DNA of 64,000 bases from Pontibacter ummariensis (lineage in GTDB: Bacteria > Bacteroidota > Bacteroidia > Cytophagales > Hymenobacteraceae). A program made the translations under genes and the position numbers. The stretch spans positions 1 through 64,000 of the forward strand of contig NZ_FZOQ01000008.1 in NCBI RefSeq assembly GCF_900188175.1, read 5' to 3'. The notes under the pieces are model-generated. The model did no database searches. It was not told the DNA's origin and saw only the letters and a list, made by a program, of their open reading frames with translations. Positions 40,387 to 50,002 of the stretch are shown in pieces; the stretch's first letter is position 1, and each line of letters begins with the position of its first letter.

Positions 40387-42315
40387 CTATGCCATTGTTT
40401 TCCTTACCCGCATAAACCAGTCTACCAGAATGCGGATCTGCTTGTCGGTATAGCCCCTGTCCTTCATTCTTTTCGTGAAGTCTCGGTGCTTCTTCTCATC
40501 CTCCTCGTTCGACTTGGCGGTAAAGGACACCACGGGCAGCAGGTCTTCGGTGTTGGTGAAGATCTTTTTCTCGATCACGTTCTTGATCTTCTCATAAGAG
40601 TCCCAGCGCGGGTTTTCGCCGCCGTGGTTGGCTTTATAGCGCAAGGTAAAGTTGGTCACCTCGGCGCGGAAGTCTTTTGGATTAGAAATACCGGCTGGTT
40701 TCTCGATCTTTTCAAGCTCGGCATTCAGGATGCTTCTGTCGAAGATCTCGCCGGAGTCCGGATCGCGGTAGTCGTTGTTCTGCATCCAATGATCCGCATA
40801 GATCACATACTTTTCAAAGATGTTCTGGCCATAGGAGCTATAAGACTCGATGTATGCCTTCTGAATCTCGTCGGAGATGAACTCGGCGTACTTGCTGGCC
40901 AGCACAGACTTGATCAGGTGCAGGTATTTGGTCTCTGTTTCGGGTGGCAGCATCATTTTGATCACCTCCTGCTCCAGCACATATAACAGGTGCACCGGGT
41001 TGGCGGCAATTTCTTCGCTGTCGAAGTTGAATACCTTGGAGAGGATCTTGAAGGCAAAGCGGGTAGAGATCCCCTGCATGCCCTCGTTGATGCCCGCATC
41101 ATCGCGGTACTCCTGCAGTGATTTGGCGTTCGGGTCTGTCTCGCGCAGGGTTTCGCCATTGTACACCCGCATCTTTGAGTAAATGCTGGAGTTCTCAGGT
41201 TCTTTCAGGCGTGACATGACGGAGAATTCAGCCAACAGTTCGATGGTTTTAGGGGCACAAGGTGCCTCCCGCAGCGAACTCTCCCGGATCAGCTTTTCGT
41301 AGATTTTGATCTCTTCGCTTACCCGCAGGCAGTAAGGCACCTGCACTTTGTAAATACGATCCAGGAAGGCCTCGTTTTTCTTGTCGTTCAGAAACTTGGC
41401 CCATTCCGACTCATTGGAGTGCGCCATGATGATGCCGTCGAACGGAATGGCCCCTATCGGCTCGGTGCCCTTGTAGTTCTTTTCCTGGGTGGCTGTTAGC
41501 AGCGGGTTAAGCACCTTGATCGGCGCCTTGAACATCTCCACAAACTCCAGCAAGCCCTGGTTGGCCAGGCAGAGGCCGCCCGTATAGGAGTAGGCATCCG
41601 GGTCGCTTTGCTGGAACTCAGCCAGTTTGCGGATATCCACCTTCCCTACCAGCGTGGAGATATCCTGGTTGTTTTCGTCGCCGGGCTCTGTTTTGGAGAT
41701 GGCGATCTGCTCCTGAATAGAAGGAAACAGCTTAATCACCTTAAACCGGTTGATGTCCCCATCAAACTCCCGGAGCCTTTTGGAAGCCCAGGGGCTCATA
41801 CAGCTCGGCACGTAACGGGACGGAATGTTGTACTCTTCCTCCAGCTCCTCGGTATAGTCGGCAAACAAGCCCAGGGGGCTTTCAAACACCGGGCTCACCT
41901 CTTCGCCTGCCTTCAGCACGTAAATGGGGTGCTGTTGCATGAGGTGCTTCAGCTTTTCGGCCAGGGAGCTCTTACCGCCCCCCACTGGCCCCATCAGGTA
42001 AAGGATCTGCTTCTTCTCTTCCAGCCCCTGTGCCGAGTGCCTGAAGTAAGAAACAATTTGTTCGATAGTGCTCTCCATGCCATAGAAGTCCTTAAAGGCA
42101 GGATATATCTTGATCTTCTTGTTAGAGAAAATTCGGCTTAGTACCGGGTCCTGGCGGGTGTCCAGCATTTCCGGTTCCCCGATCGCATCCAATATCCTTT
42201 CTGCAGGTTTTGCATACACCTTCGGATTCTTCTTGCACTCCTCTAAATAGGCAGCTACTGTCATCTCGTTGGTAGAGGCACTGTAATTGGTCTTGATCTT
42301 TTCTAAAATGTTCAT
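40387..42315 (-). CDS. prkA: PrkA/YeaG serine protein kinase (AAA+ type)
   Basis: 642 residues, full length. Walker A GPVGGGKSS at 109-117 in the AAA domain, followed by LGLFADYTEELEEEYNIPSR, GDINRFKVIKLFPSIQEQIA, GLLEFVEMFKAPIKVLNPLL and TATQEKNYKGTEPIGAIPFD, where the family signature DGIIMAHSNESEW follows. The C-terminal part (about 400-642) is the PrkA-specific kinase-like domain with YCLRVSEEIKIYEKLIRES and RAEVTNFTLRYKANHGGENP. It phosphorylates serine, and in some members acts as an AAA+ protease instead. It starts the prkA-yeaH-spoVR set and has a 1.5-kb gene-free region upstream, where its promoter must lie. Confidence 0.95.
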   Translation of the reverse strand: MNILEKIKTNYSASTNEMTVAAYLEECKKNPKVYAKPAERILDAIGEPEMLDTRQDPVLSRIFSNKKIKIYPAFKDFYGMESTIEQIVSYFRHSAQGLEEKKQILYLMGPVGGGKSSLAEKLKHLMQQHPIYVLKAGEEVSPVFESPLGLFADYTEELEEEYNIPSRYVPSCMSPWASKRLREFDGDINRFKVIKLFPSIQEQIAISKTEPGDENNQDISTLVGKVDIRKLAEFQQSDPDAYSYTGGLCLANQGLLEFVEMFKAPIKVLNPLLTATQEKNYKGTEPIGAIPFDGIIMAHSNESEWAKFLNDKKNEAFLDRIYKVQVPYCLRVSEEIKIYEKLIRESSLREAPCAPKTIELLAEFSVMSRLKEPENSSIYSKMRVYNGETLRETDPNAKSLQEYRDDAGINEGMQGISTRFAFKILSKVFNFDSEEIAANPVHLLYVLEQEVIKMMLPPETETKYLHLIKSVLASKYAEFISDEIQKAYIESYSSYGQNIFEKYVIYADHWMQNNDYRDPDSGEIFDRSILNAELEKIEKPAGISNPKDFRAEVTNFTLRYKANHGGENPRWDSYEKIKNVIEKKIFTNTEDLLPVVSFTAKSNEEDEKKHRDFTKRMKDRGYTDKQIRILVDWFMRVRKTMA

Positions 42316-43440
42316 AGGGTTTTGGGCTTAATACTTTGTCAGAATCATTTTATTTAAAGCGCCATAAGCAGTTTCTCCACTGAATGGATCCGAAGTGTAG
42401 GTACTGCTAAGCAACTATTCTGGGCATAGATATAGAAGTATGAAGTGTTATTACTTGCTTGACTTAACAACAGAAAAGGAGGCCTTGTACGGGAAGCGTG
42501 TCTACTAACAGCTTAGGCGTCTTATGTTTTTCTGTGCTTTGGTGTCTGGTGCTCACCCTGTTGGTTCTGCTCCAACAGTGCTGGGGGTAAAGGTCTTATA
42601 AAGTGTACCTGAAGCGTAGTGCGACAGTCCCTGCTTTACAGCGCCTGCTTTAGGGTTTCCTGTGATAGGGGTCTATCCTAGAGACCACACCATCACACCC
42701 TATGTTATGAAATAGGTTTGATATCGCTGTCGCCGTTCTTACCATACAAATAGCAAGTAAACAGGCTCACGTTGCACTTAAAGAGTGCTTACCTGTGTAA
42801 CAGCAGTTTGATACTATAAATTCAAAATTGGTAATATTTTATACCATAAAGCTTATACGAGCTTTGCAAGAATAATATAGCACTCCCTTTGCGTAAAATC
42901 AAGCTTTTAACACAGATCCGTATTTAAAAAGGCCTTTTTCTCGGAGGAAACATGCTTTAAAGACCTTTTTCAGCATGAACAGGCTGTGCTACTTTTTTAC
43001 CTTTTCTGCACGAAGGCAGAGAGATGGCAGCACAGGCTCGCTACCGCCCCTTGCTTTTCCTGGCTCCCCTAACGGGGCTATCAAAAGAGCTTTTTGGGAA
43101 GTCGCTTAGGCTGGGAGCCATTTTAGTGCAGCTGCTTGTAGCTTTCCAGTAAGGCAGGGTGTTTTCAAAAAGCGTTTTACCCACCCCTTTTACGGAGTAG
43201 GGCCTTTTCATTCTTCCTTTTTGTCATCCTGCAAAGGATCTTGTTTACAAAGGGTGTCTACCCCCACAGAAGCGAATGCTTTACCTTCCGGAGAGGAGCC
43301 AGTCCTCTATCTCCATGTAGCTTTCCAGCTGCTTTAACGCTACATTTTAAATGATACGGACTTACTTCGGAGCGGGGAAGTAGCAAACGTAGAAAGCTCC
43401 TCCATGGGACTAATCTAAAAGAGATAAACGCGCACTGCCT

Positions 43441-43514
43441 TTTTAGTCCCAGCGGGACGATTGTTTGTAGCTTGAGGATAAACAGGGCCTCTAAGCTCCA
43501 GCGGAGCGACATGT
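43441..43514 (+). repeat. Intergenic repeat R2, copy 2
   Basis: TTTTAGTCCCAGCGGGACGA, TTGTTTGTAG, AGCTCCAGCGGAGCGACATG: the same block order as 36411-36483. Confidence 0.7.
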
Positions 43515-43549
43515 TCGCATCAGGTTTACATGTCGCTCCGCTGGAGCTT
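43493..43549. repeat. 22-bp perfect inverted repeat
   Basis: Arms 43493-43514 and 43528-43549 with a 13-nt loop. It is the junction where two R2 copies face each other. Confidence 0.9.
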
Positions 43550-43598
43550 TACCTATAAGATACACTTCTTTCTACAAACAGGCCGTCCCGCTTGGACA
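43528..43598 (-). repeat. Intergenic repeat R2, copy 3, inverted
   Basis: The reverse complement reads GTCCAAGCGGGACGGCCTGT, TTGTAG, then AGCTCCAGCGGAGCGACATG; head-to-head with copy 2. Confidence 0.7.
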
Positions 43599-43777
43599 CT
43601 TTCTAATAGTTGAACCTTGCGAAAGGCTTTTTTTCGTTTCCTGCCTGACAGGCTCTTGAGAGGGACTGAGACGTTTGCTTCATCCTTCCTGTTTTTTCAC
43701 CCTGACGATGGTATCTCTCAGGAACAGCCAGGTGAACAAAACCAAGCCTACTGTTCCGTCAAAGAGGTAATGCCCCA

Positions 43778-43818
43778 AAAACAGAAGAGCCACCTGCTAT
43801 AGGTGGCTCTTCTGTTTT
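43778..43818 (-). terminator. Terminator of the metallophosphoesterase gene
   Basis: 18-bp perfect stem (arms 43778-43795 and 43801-43818), 5-nt loop, with T-tract TTTTTG on the minus strand; 12 bases past the stop. Confidence 0.88.
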
Positions 43819-43829
43819 ATCAGATGATT

Positions 43830-45083
43830 TTAGGCGCTTCGCTTGCGGAGTTCCAGCACCGTGATCTCGGGCCAGATGCCTACACGGCCGGAAAAGCCAA
43901 GGAAGCCAAAGCCCCGGTTTACATACAGCAAGCGCTCTTTCGCCTCAGCCAGGCCTGCCCAGTTTTCGTAGCGGTACTTCGCAGGGCTCCAGCGCACCAG
44001 TGGCGTTTCAATGCCGAATTGCATGCCGTGCGTATGGCCCGAGAGGGTCAGGTGCACGGGTGCCGGGTACTCCTTCACAACAGACTCCCAGTGCGAAGGG
44101 TCATGCGAGAGCAGTACTTTAAAGGCGTCTTCCTCCACACCCTGTAAGGCCTTGCCCAGGTCCCCTTCCTTTATAAAGCCCTCGCCCCAGTTCTCGACCC
44201 CTACTAAGGCCAGCTTCTGCCCTCCTTTCTCGATGATCACGTTCTCGTCCAGTAACAGCCGCCATCCCATCTCTGCCTGATGCTGCTTCAGCATTTCCAG
44301 GTTTTCTTCCTGCTCGGCCTCCGTTGCCCAGTCGGCATACAGCCCGTAATCGTGGTTACCCAGGATAGAGTACTGTCCGTACGGGGCCTTGATTTGGCTG
44401 AAAACCTCCATGTACGGCACGATCTCTTCTGCATGGTCATTCACGAGGTCACCCGTAAAAACAAAAAGGTCTGATTGCTGCGCTTTAATCAGCTCTATGC
44501 CCCGCCGTACCGCTTCCGGATCATCAAAGCTACCGGCATGTACATCTGAGATCTGCGTAATTGTAAAGCCATCAAACGCCTCCGGTAGATCATCAAAGTA
44601 TAAGGTATGGCGGTGCACGGTATAGTCGTACTTGCCCCTGGTTACTCCATAAAGGAAAGAAGCGAAGGGAATGCTGGCCAGTAAAAGGGCTGCCTGACTC
44701 ACAAACTTCCGCCGCTCCGGAACAAGGGGCTCCTGCTTCGGCTTCTTCCTGCTTTTACCAGAAAAGCGGATAAGCGCTACGATCGCCCGGTAAATATCCT
44801 CCGCAAACAGCACCAGGATAAACACCAGCTGCGTGACGAAGAAGGTCAGGAATGCATTGATGAACCACTGTATAAAAGGTGTTGCCTGGTCGAGGGTAAA
44901 GCGAATATAAATAGAGTAGGCAAAACCGGCGATGAGCCCTATAAAGAAAAGCCAGTAGACTAAATGGACAGCCAGCCGTGCCTGTTTGGAGCGCCAGTCC
45001 GCCGTTAGCCTTTTGATACCCTGAAAGACGTACCAGTTCATGAACAGGGAAATCACGCCCAGGGTCAAAATAAATTGAGACAT
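43830..45083 (-). CDS. Membrane-bound metallophosphoesterase
   Basis: 417 residues. The N-terminal part (1 to about 115) has three to four membrane helices (ILTLGVISLFMNWYVF, LVYWLFFIGLIAGFAYSIYI, FFVTQLVFILVLFAEDIY), then a basic loop and another hydrophobic segment. From about 155 a calcineurin-like phosphoesterase domain holds all metal motifs: ITQISDVHAGSF, FTGDLVNDHAEE, ILGNHDYGLYADW, LLSHDPSHW, LSGHTHGMQFGI. Related to YkuE/UDP-diacylglucosamine hydrolase-like enzymes attached to the membrane; lipid or nucleotide substrates are possible, and none can be fixed from the sequence. Single transcription unit with its own terminator. Confidence 0.9.
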   Translation of the reverse strand: MSQFILTLGVISLFMNWYVFQGIKRLTADWRSKQARLAVHLVYWLFFIGLIAGFAYSIYIRFTLDQATPFIQWFINAFLTFFVTQLVFILVLFAEDIYRAIVALIRFSGKSRKKPKQEPLVPERRKFVSQAALLLASIPFASFLYGVTRGKYDYTVHRHTLYFDDLPEAFDGFTITQISDVHAGSFDDPEAVRRGIELIKAQQSDLFVFTGDLVNDHAEEIVPYMEVFSQIKAPYGQYSILGNHDYGLYADWATEAEQEENLEMLKQHQAEMGWRLLLDENVIIEKGGQKLALVGVENWGEGFIKEGDLGKALQGVEEDAFKVLLSHDPSHWESVVKEYPAPVHLTLSGHTHGMQFGIETPLVRWSPAKYRYENWAGLAEAKERLLYVNRGFGFLGFSGRVGIWPEITVLELRKRSA

Positions 45084-45330
45084 TCTATTCTATCGTGTGT
45101 TCTTTTTTGATTTAGTGTCCTGCCAGCGCTGTTCGCTGCTACTGCCCTATTCTGTGACGGAAACCATGCAAACCGAGCCCAGGACTCTCTGTTGCATGGT
45201 ATGCTAAAACTGTGCCTGACACCATTGTTTAAACATGAAACAAGGCTAAAAAATGATTCCTTTCCTTTTGCAACTAGAAAGCTGGCTGAAAAGGGAGAGA
45301 GAGCATGAGGGGCAACAGAATTTACTCAAG

Positions 45331-46227
45331 TTAACGGTGCTGCTCATACACATTCGCTGGCAAGGCTTGCCCTAAAACTGTCAGTTCCTCTTCTCTCAAC
45401 GCATCTGTTTTTGCCGCCAGCAGTGCATCCTGCAACTGCGCCTCGGTCCGGATACCCACTACAGCTGCGGCAACAGCCGGGGCATGCAGCACGAAACGCA
45501 GGGCAACGTCTGCAGGCGTCCTGCGCTTACCCGCTACTGCCTGGATTGCCTGGGCCGCCTTTGCTACCTGGTCTGCCCTGTAGTTCAAGTAAGCTTTGGG
45601 AGGTTTGCCTAGCAGGAGTCCCTGCGCAAAACTGCCCCGCGCCAGTACACTGATGTTATGCTCCTGCAACAAGCCCAGGCAGCTCTCCTCGGGCCTGCGG
45701 TCCAGCAGGCTGTACTGCATCATCACACTCACGATACCTGAGCGCTGCACATATTCCCGGATTACATTAGGCCTAATAGAGGAAATACCGTAATGCCGGA
45801 TCTTCCCTTGCTGCTTCAGAGTTTCAAAGGCCTCCATCGTCTCGTCGATTGGATCGTCAATAGTGCCCCCATGCAGCTGGTACAAGTCTATATAATCGGT
45901 TTGCAGGCGCTGCAGGCTTTTGTCTACGGCCTGCAGGATATAGGCCTTCGAAGGATTCCAGTCCCAGCCACTGCCATCCGGGCGCCACTGGTTACCGACC
46001 TTAGTTGCCAGCACCACCTCTTCGCGCTGCCCCTTAAAGGCCTTCCCTACCGTCACTTCGTTCTCCCCCTGCTGGTACAGGTCGGCGGTGTCAAAAAAAT
46101 TAATGCCTTTGTCCAGGGCCTGGTGCAGCAGCTTGGCATTTGCCGTATGGTCCTCACCCAGAGACATACAGCCAAAGCTCATCTCGCTTACTTTCAGATC
46201 GGACTTACCCAGTTTATTGTAGTTCAT
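45331..46227 (-). CDS. Aldo/keto reductase
   Basis: 298 residues, short for the family (usually about 310-330). Tetrad Asp46 (NFFDTADLY), Tyr51, Lys76 (VLATKVGNQW), His119 (LYQLHGGT). SFAQGLLLGKPPK and AVVGIRTEAQLQDALLAA form the cofactor end. General NADPH-dependent carbonyl reductase; not a close copy of the 27980 gene. YjjX follows upstream on the same strand, 130 bases apart. Substrate unknown. Confidence 0.9.
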   Translation of the reverse strand: MNYNKLGKSDLKVSEMSFGCMSLGEDHTANAKLLHQALDKGINFFDTADLYQQGENEVTVGKAFKGQREEVVLATKVGNQWRPDGSGWDWNPSKAYILQAVDKSLQRLQTDYIDLYQLHGGTIDDPIDETMEAFETLKQQGKIRHYGISSIRPNVIREYVQRSGIVSVMMQYSLLDRRPEESCLGLLQEHNISVLARGSFAQGLLLGKPPKAYLNYRADQVAKAAQAIQAVAGKRRTPADVALRFVLHAPAVAAAVVGIRTEAQLQDALLAAKTDALREEELTVLGQALPANVYEQHR

Positions 46228-46357
46228 TTTTAGTTTCGTCGTTTTATTTCAATCACATCACGTGGATTGCATGATGGAAGGATATGCAGGAGCGACTCCC
46301 GGCAGGAAATACAAACTACAAACAAGCAAAAGTGGGAAAACGCCTACTTTTGGTTAC

Positions 46358-46933
46358 TTACGCCTTGGTGATGTCCTGCTGGTACAGTTCCTTATTTTTA
46401 AAAGGCACCAGGGCCAGCATGACCGCTTGCTCGTAAAGCTGTTTCCGGTCCAGCACGTTGCCGGTTAAGATACCGATTGCCCCTCCCTTTTGTTTGGAAT
46501 TCTGGTGATTGAACACCATGTCATCTGCCTTACCCAGCTCTACACCGCGCTCCACCAACGCAGCCACCGCCGGGGGCAGAAAGAATATACCGGAACGGGC
46601 TTTTCCGGTGAGCGTCCCCCCCTGCACCACGATCCAGGCAAAAGCGGCCAACTCTCCCTGCATACTGCTTACGCCCCCTTCCAGGCCTATCCAGTAATCT
46701 GCGTCCGGGTGCGCTTCCCGGGCGTTTTTCACCCGGTTCAGTGCCCCCTGCAATGTTTCCTCATCGCTCATCGGCTGATCTGCCACCCCACTGGGCACAG
46801 AAGCCGGTACGGCCTCAAATGCCTGCTCCGGGAACATGTGTTGCAGACCGCTGAGGGCTGCCTTTACTTTAACGGGGTTTTTAGAGGCCACCACAACACG
46901 TAGCAGCCTTGATTCTGATCTTTCGGTATGCAT
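46358..46933 (-). CDS. yjjX: Inosine/xanthosine triphosphatase (YjjX/NTPase family)
   Basis: 191 residues. VVVASKNPVKVKAALSGLQH is the family's nucleotide-binding opening, PSGVADQPMSDEETLQGALN the conserved acidic loop, and YWIGLEGGV and GKADDMVFNHQNSKQKGGAI complete the active site. Function: hydrolysis of non-canonical ITP and XTP to monophosphates, keeping deaminated purines out of nucleic acids. Starts at the first ATG; the first ten residues are slightly longer than common. Possibly co-transcribed with the aldo/keto reductase downstream. Confidence 0.9.
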   Translation of the reverse strand: MHTERSESRLLRVVVASKNPVKVKAALSGLQHMFPEQAFEAVPASVPSGVADQPMSDEETLQGALNRVKNAREAHPDADYWIGLEGGVSSMQGELAAFAWIVVQGGTLTGKARSGIFFLPPAVAALVERGVELGKADDMVFNHQNSKQKGGAIGILTGNVLDRKQLYEQAVMLALVPFKNKELYQQDITKA

Positions 46934-47336
46934 GCTCTTATCTGCTTTCTTACTACCCGCTGCTAAGTTTAGAGAACAGCAGGACCGGTTAATATAGTGC
47001 TTTTTGATTTTATTCGCAGGCTTTAGCAGTGCAACTACAGCCCCATTAACTTAAGAGCAGCTGAGGCAGAGGCTTTTAAAAAATTGTTCCTGTATCCTGG
47101 CCTGTTCCAGTTAAAAGCCTTGCAGCTAAGCCTGTTACCTGCCTCTGCAGACCTGTACACACCCCTGTTCCAGCACTTTGCCAGCAGCGTAATGGCACGT
47201 CTTCTATGTGGGAACCTTTTTAGTGAAGCGTGCGCTTTTTATAGGCAAGGCCTTGTAACTACTTTAAGATTTTACAGTAGCAAGTCCAGAAGAATTGCTT
47301 TTATAACTATCTTGTGCCAAACAAATTTTAACCAAT
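46934..47336. other. Intergenic region between divergent genes
   Basis: About 400 bases between YjjX (minus) and the GH3 gene (plus). An open frame at 47084-47578 crosses into the GH3 coding region in another frame and is not called. No repeats seen. Confidence 0.5.
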
Positions 47337-49640
47337 ATGAGGCGTTATTCACCCTTATTCTTAGCATCTATTTTATTACTAAACTCTTGTGGGGTAAGCC
47401 AGCCTGCAGAAACGACCGAAACCACACAAACTCCCGTTGCAAAAGCTACGGACGTAAAAGCCCTGGACCCCGAGATAGAGGCCCTGCTGGCCAAAATGAG
47501 CGTGGAGGAGAAGGTAGGCCAGATGACACAGGTAACTGTCGACCTGATCCTGAAAGACAATTCGCTGACAGAGATTGACCCTGCCAAGCTCCGCACCGCC
47601 CTGATCGACAAGAAAGTAGGTTCGATCCTGAACGTAAAAGGCAATGCCTATACCATCGACGAGTGGCATAAGCTGCTGACAGGCATACAGGATGTGGCTA
47701 CGAAAGAGACCAGACTAGGGATCCCGGTTATTTATGGCATCGATGCCATACACGGCGCTAACTACATTGCAGGCTCTACCCTGTTCCCACATAACATTGG
47801 CATGTCGGCCACGCGTAACCCGGAGCTGGTACACAAGGCGGCGATGATTACGGCCGCAGAAACAAGGGCTTCCGGTATTCCATGGAACTTCGACCCGGTA
47901 CTGGACGTGGGACGTCAGCCGCTGTGGCCCCGCTTTGAGGAGACTTTTGGCGAGGACGTGTACCTGGTGAAAACCATGGGTACGGCCGCCATTGAAGGCT
48001 ACGAGCAGGACAACCTGAACACAGACCATACCGTGGCTTCTACCATGAAGCACTTCCTGGGTTACTCGGTGCCTGCCAGCGGGAAAGACCGCACGCCTTC
48101 GTACATTCCGGAGCAAATGCTGCGCGAGATCTTCCTGCCACCCTTTAAGGCGGCGGTAGACGCCGGTGCTTCTTCTGTCATGATCAACTCAGGTGAAGTA
48201 AACGGCGTGCCGGTACACGGTAGCAAGTACTACCTGACCGAAATCCTGCGCGATGAGCTGGGCTTTGAAGGCGTGGCAGTATCTGACTGGGAAGATGTAA
48301 TCCGCCTGCACACCAGGCACCGTATCGCCGATTCTCCGAAAGAAGCGGTAAAAATGGCAGTAGAAGCTGGCCTAGACATGAGCATGGTGCCAACAGACTA
48401 TTCTTTCTATGACCTGCTGGTAGAACTGGTAAAGGAAGGGGAAATTTCTGAAGAGCGTATCAATACCTCTGTGCGCCGTATCCTGACGCTGAAGAAGAAA
48501 CTGGGTATTTTAGACCAGCCTTATCCGGTGGCCTCCCTGAAAGATCAGGTACAGAAGCCCGAGTATGACGCGGTTGCCTACCAGGCCGCCCTGGAAAGCC
48601 TTACCCTGCTGAAAAACGAAAAGCAGGTATTGCCACTTCGTAAAAACGCAAAAGTGCTGATTGCCGGTCCGGCAGCTAACACCCTTGGAGCGCTGCATGG
48701 TAGCTGGTCTTACGTATGGCAGGGAACGGACGAAAGCCAGTACCCGGAAAAGGCCAAAACCGTAGCGGAGGCCCTTGTGGCAGAAATCGGCAAGAACAAC
48801 GTGATCAACCGCTCTGTAGCCGATTTCGATGCAGCTGTTAACTACGATGCAGCGCAACTGAAGAAGGATGCGAAGCAGGCGGATGCCATCATCCTGTTCC
48901 TGGGTGAGAAAGCCTATGCTGAAAGCCCGGGGGTGATCGACGACCTGAACCTGGATCCGAAGCAAGTAGCCCTGGCCAAAGCTGCCAAGGAAACCGGGAA
49001 GCCGGTGGTACTGGTACTGCTGGAAGGCAGACCACGTATTGTATCTGCTGTAGAGCCTTTGGTAGACGCCGTGGTGATGGCTTACAGACCATCAACCTTT
49101 GGTGCACCGGCCCTGGCAGATGTGCTGTTCGGCGATGCGAACCCAAGTGGTGCCCTCTCGTTCACCTACCCGCGTTATGCAGGCGATGTCGTGCACTACG
49201 ACTACAAAGGCACTGAGCGTATCCGCGAAGACGTGCCTAATACGTACGGTGATGCCGGTTTTAACCCCCAGTGGACGTTCGGCACAGGCCTGAGCTATAC
49301 GAATTTTGCTTTCTCTGATTTGAAAGTAAACGCCACAGACTTCGGCCCGAACGACAAATTGCAGGTGTCTGTAAAAGTGAAGAACACGGGCAAGCGTGCC
49401 GGCCAGAAGGCGGTAGAGCTTTACAGCCACGACCAGTATGCCAGCATTACCCCTAGCGCCAAGCGCCTGAGAGCCTTCACAAAGGTTTCGTTGGAGCCTG
49501 GCGAGGAGAAGGTCGTGAACTTTACTGTTTCCCCTGAAGACATGGCCTTCGTGAACCAGCAAGGCCAGTGGGTAACCGAGCCAGGGGCGTTCGACCTGAT
49601 GGTAGGCGACCTGAAAACTACCGTAAACTACGTGCAATAA
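47337..49640 (+). CDS. bglX: Glycoside hydrolase family 3 beta-glucosidase, lipoprotein
   Basis: 767 residues, the full BglX length. Lipoprotein signal with lipobox LNSC (Cys18), then a Thr-rich linker. GH3 N-terminal barrel about 45-370 (VEEKVGQMTQ, IPVIYGIDAIHGANYIAGST, LFPHNIGMSATRNPELV, STMKHFLGYSVPASGKDRTP) with the nucleophile Asp317 in GFEGVAVSDWEDV. Then the alpha/beta sandwich (about 400-610) and a fibronectin III-like end (VKNTGKRAGQKAVELYSHD). It releases terminal beta-linked glucose from oligosaccharides in the periplasm or at the surface. Not part of a SusC/D locus here. A very long terminator stem follows. Confidence 0.95.
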   Translation: MRRYSPLFLASILLLNSCGVSQPAETTETTQTPVAKATDVKALDPEIEALLAKMSVEEKVGQMTQVTVDLILKDNSLTEIDPAKLRTALIDKKVGSILNVKGNAYTIDEWHKLLTGIQDVATKETRLGIPVIYGIDAIHGANYIAGSTLFPHNIGMSATRNPELVHKAAMITAAETRASGIPWNFDPVLDVGRQPLWPRFEETFGEDVYLVKTMGTAAIEGYEQDNLNTDHTVASTMKHFLGYSVPASGKDRTPSYIPEQMLREIFLPPFKAAVDAGASSVMINSGEVNGVPVHGSKYYLTEILRDELGFEGVAVSDWEDVIRLHTRHRIADSPKEAVKMAVEAGLDMSMVPTDYSFYDLLVELVKEGEISEERINTSVRRILTLKKKLGILDQPYPVASLKDQVQKPEYDAVAYQAALESLTLLKNEKQVLPLRKNAKVLIAGPAANTLGALHGSWSYVWQGTDESQYPEKAKTVAEALVAEIGKNNVINRSVADFDAAVNYDAAQLKKDAKQADAIILFLGEKAYAESPGVIDDLNLDPKQVALAKAAKETGKPVVLVLLEGRPRIVSAVEPLVDAVVMAYRPSTFGAPALADVLFGDANPSGALSFTYPRYAGDVVHYDYKGTERIREDVPNTYGDAGFNPQWTFGTGLSYTNFAFSDLKVNATDFGPNDKLQVSVKVKNTGKRAGQKAVELYSHDQYASITPSAKRLRAFTKVSLEPGEEKVVNFTVSPEDMAFVNQQGQWVTEPGAFDLMVGDLKTTVNYVQ

Positions 49641-50002
49641 CACTGCTAGGCGAAAAGCTTTAGCAGGCAAAAAATAAAGAGGGAAAAGCGGTAGCTTTTC
49701 CCTCTTTATTTTTTGCCTAGCCGACGATTATTCTCTAAGCACAGCGACGGTTTCTTGCCAACCTAACAGGTAAAGACCCTAGGGCAAAATGTTTCGCTGC
49801 TTTTATAGCCATTTCACTATAAAAATCGTATTCGGGTAAACAATTCTTCCACTTATCACTTCTTACATTACTCCCCTTAAAACAGTACCAGGGGGATATT
49901 GCTTTATTACGATATTAAAGAATAACGCCGTTTCATTTTAGAACATTTTTCCATAAATTCGCTTCACAAGAGACACAACAACGGACATAAACCCAAACAG
50001 AC
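49641..50002. other. Intergenic region with long terminator
   Basis: The left part is the terminator (49665-49718); the right part (49900-49980) is AT-rich and should contain the citrate synthase promoter. Confidence 0.5.
49665..49718 (+). terminator. Terminator of the GH3 gene, 25-bp stem
   Basis: Perfect inverted repeat with arms 49665-49689 and 49694-49718 and a GGTA loop, 24 bases past the stop. The descending arm itself holds TTTATTTTTTG. It could also end leftward transcripts. Confidence 0.85.

Larger units (their letters stand above)
42316..43829. other. Gene-free region of about 1.5 kb
   Basis: Contains the prkA promoter region (right of 42316), AT-rich sequence at 42820-42960, the paired inverted R2 copies (43441-43598), and the terminator of the metallophosphoesterase gene (43778-43818). 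A 61-codon open frame at 43617-43802 runs into that terminator and is not called. Confidence 0.55.

Noticed and set aside
43617-43802. 61-codon plus-strand open frame
   Set aside because: Runs into the terminator stem of the metallophosphoesterase gene, with no coding character.
47084-47578. 164-codon plus-strand open frame
   Set aside because: Its second half overlaps the GH3 gene in another frame, and its first half has no domain or plausible signal.
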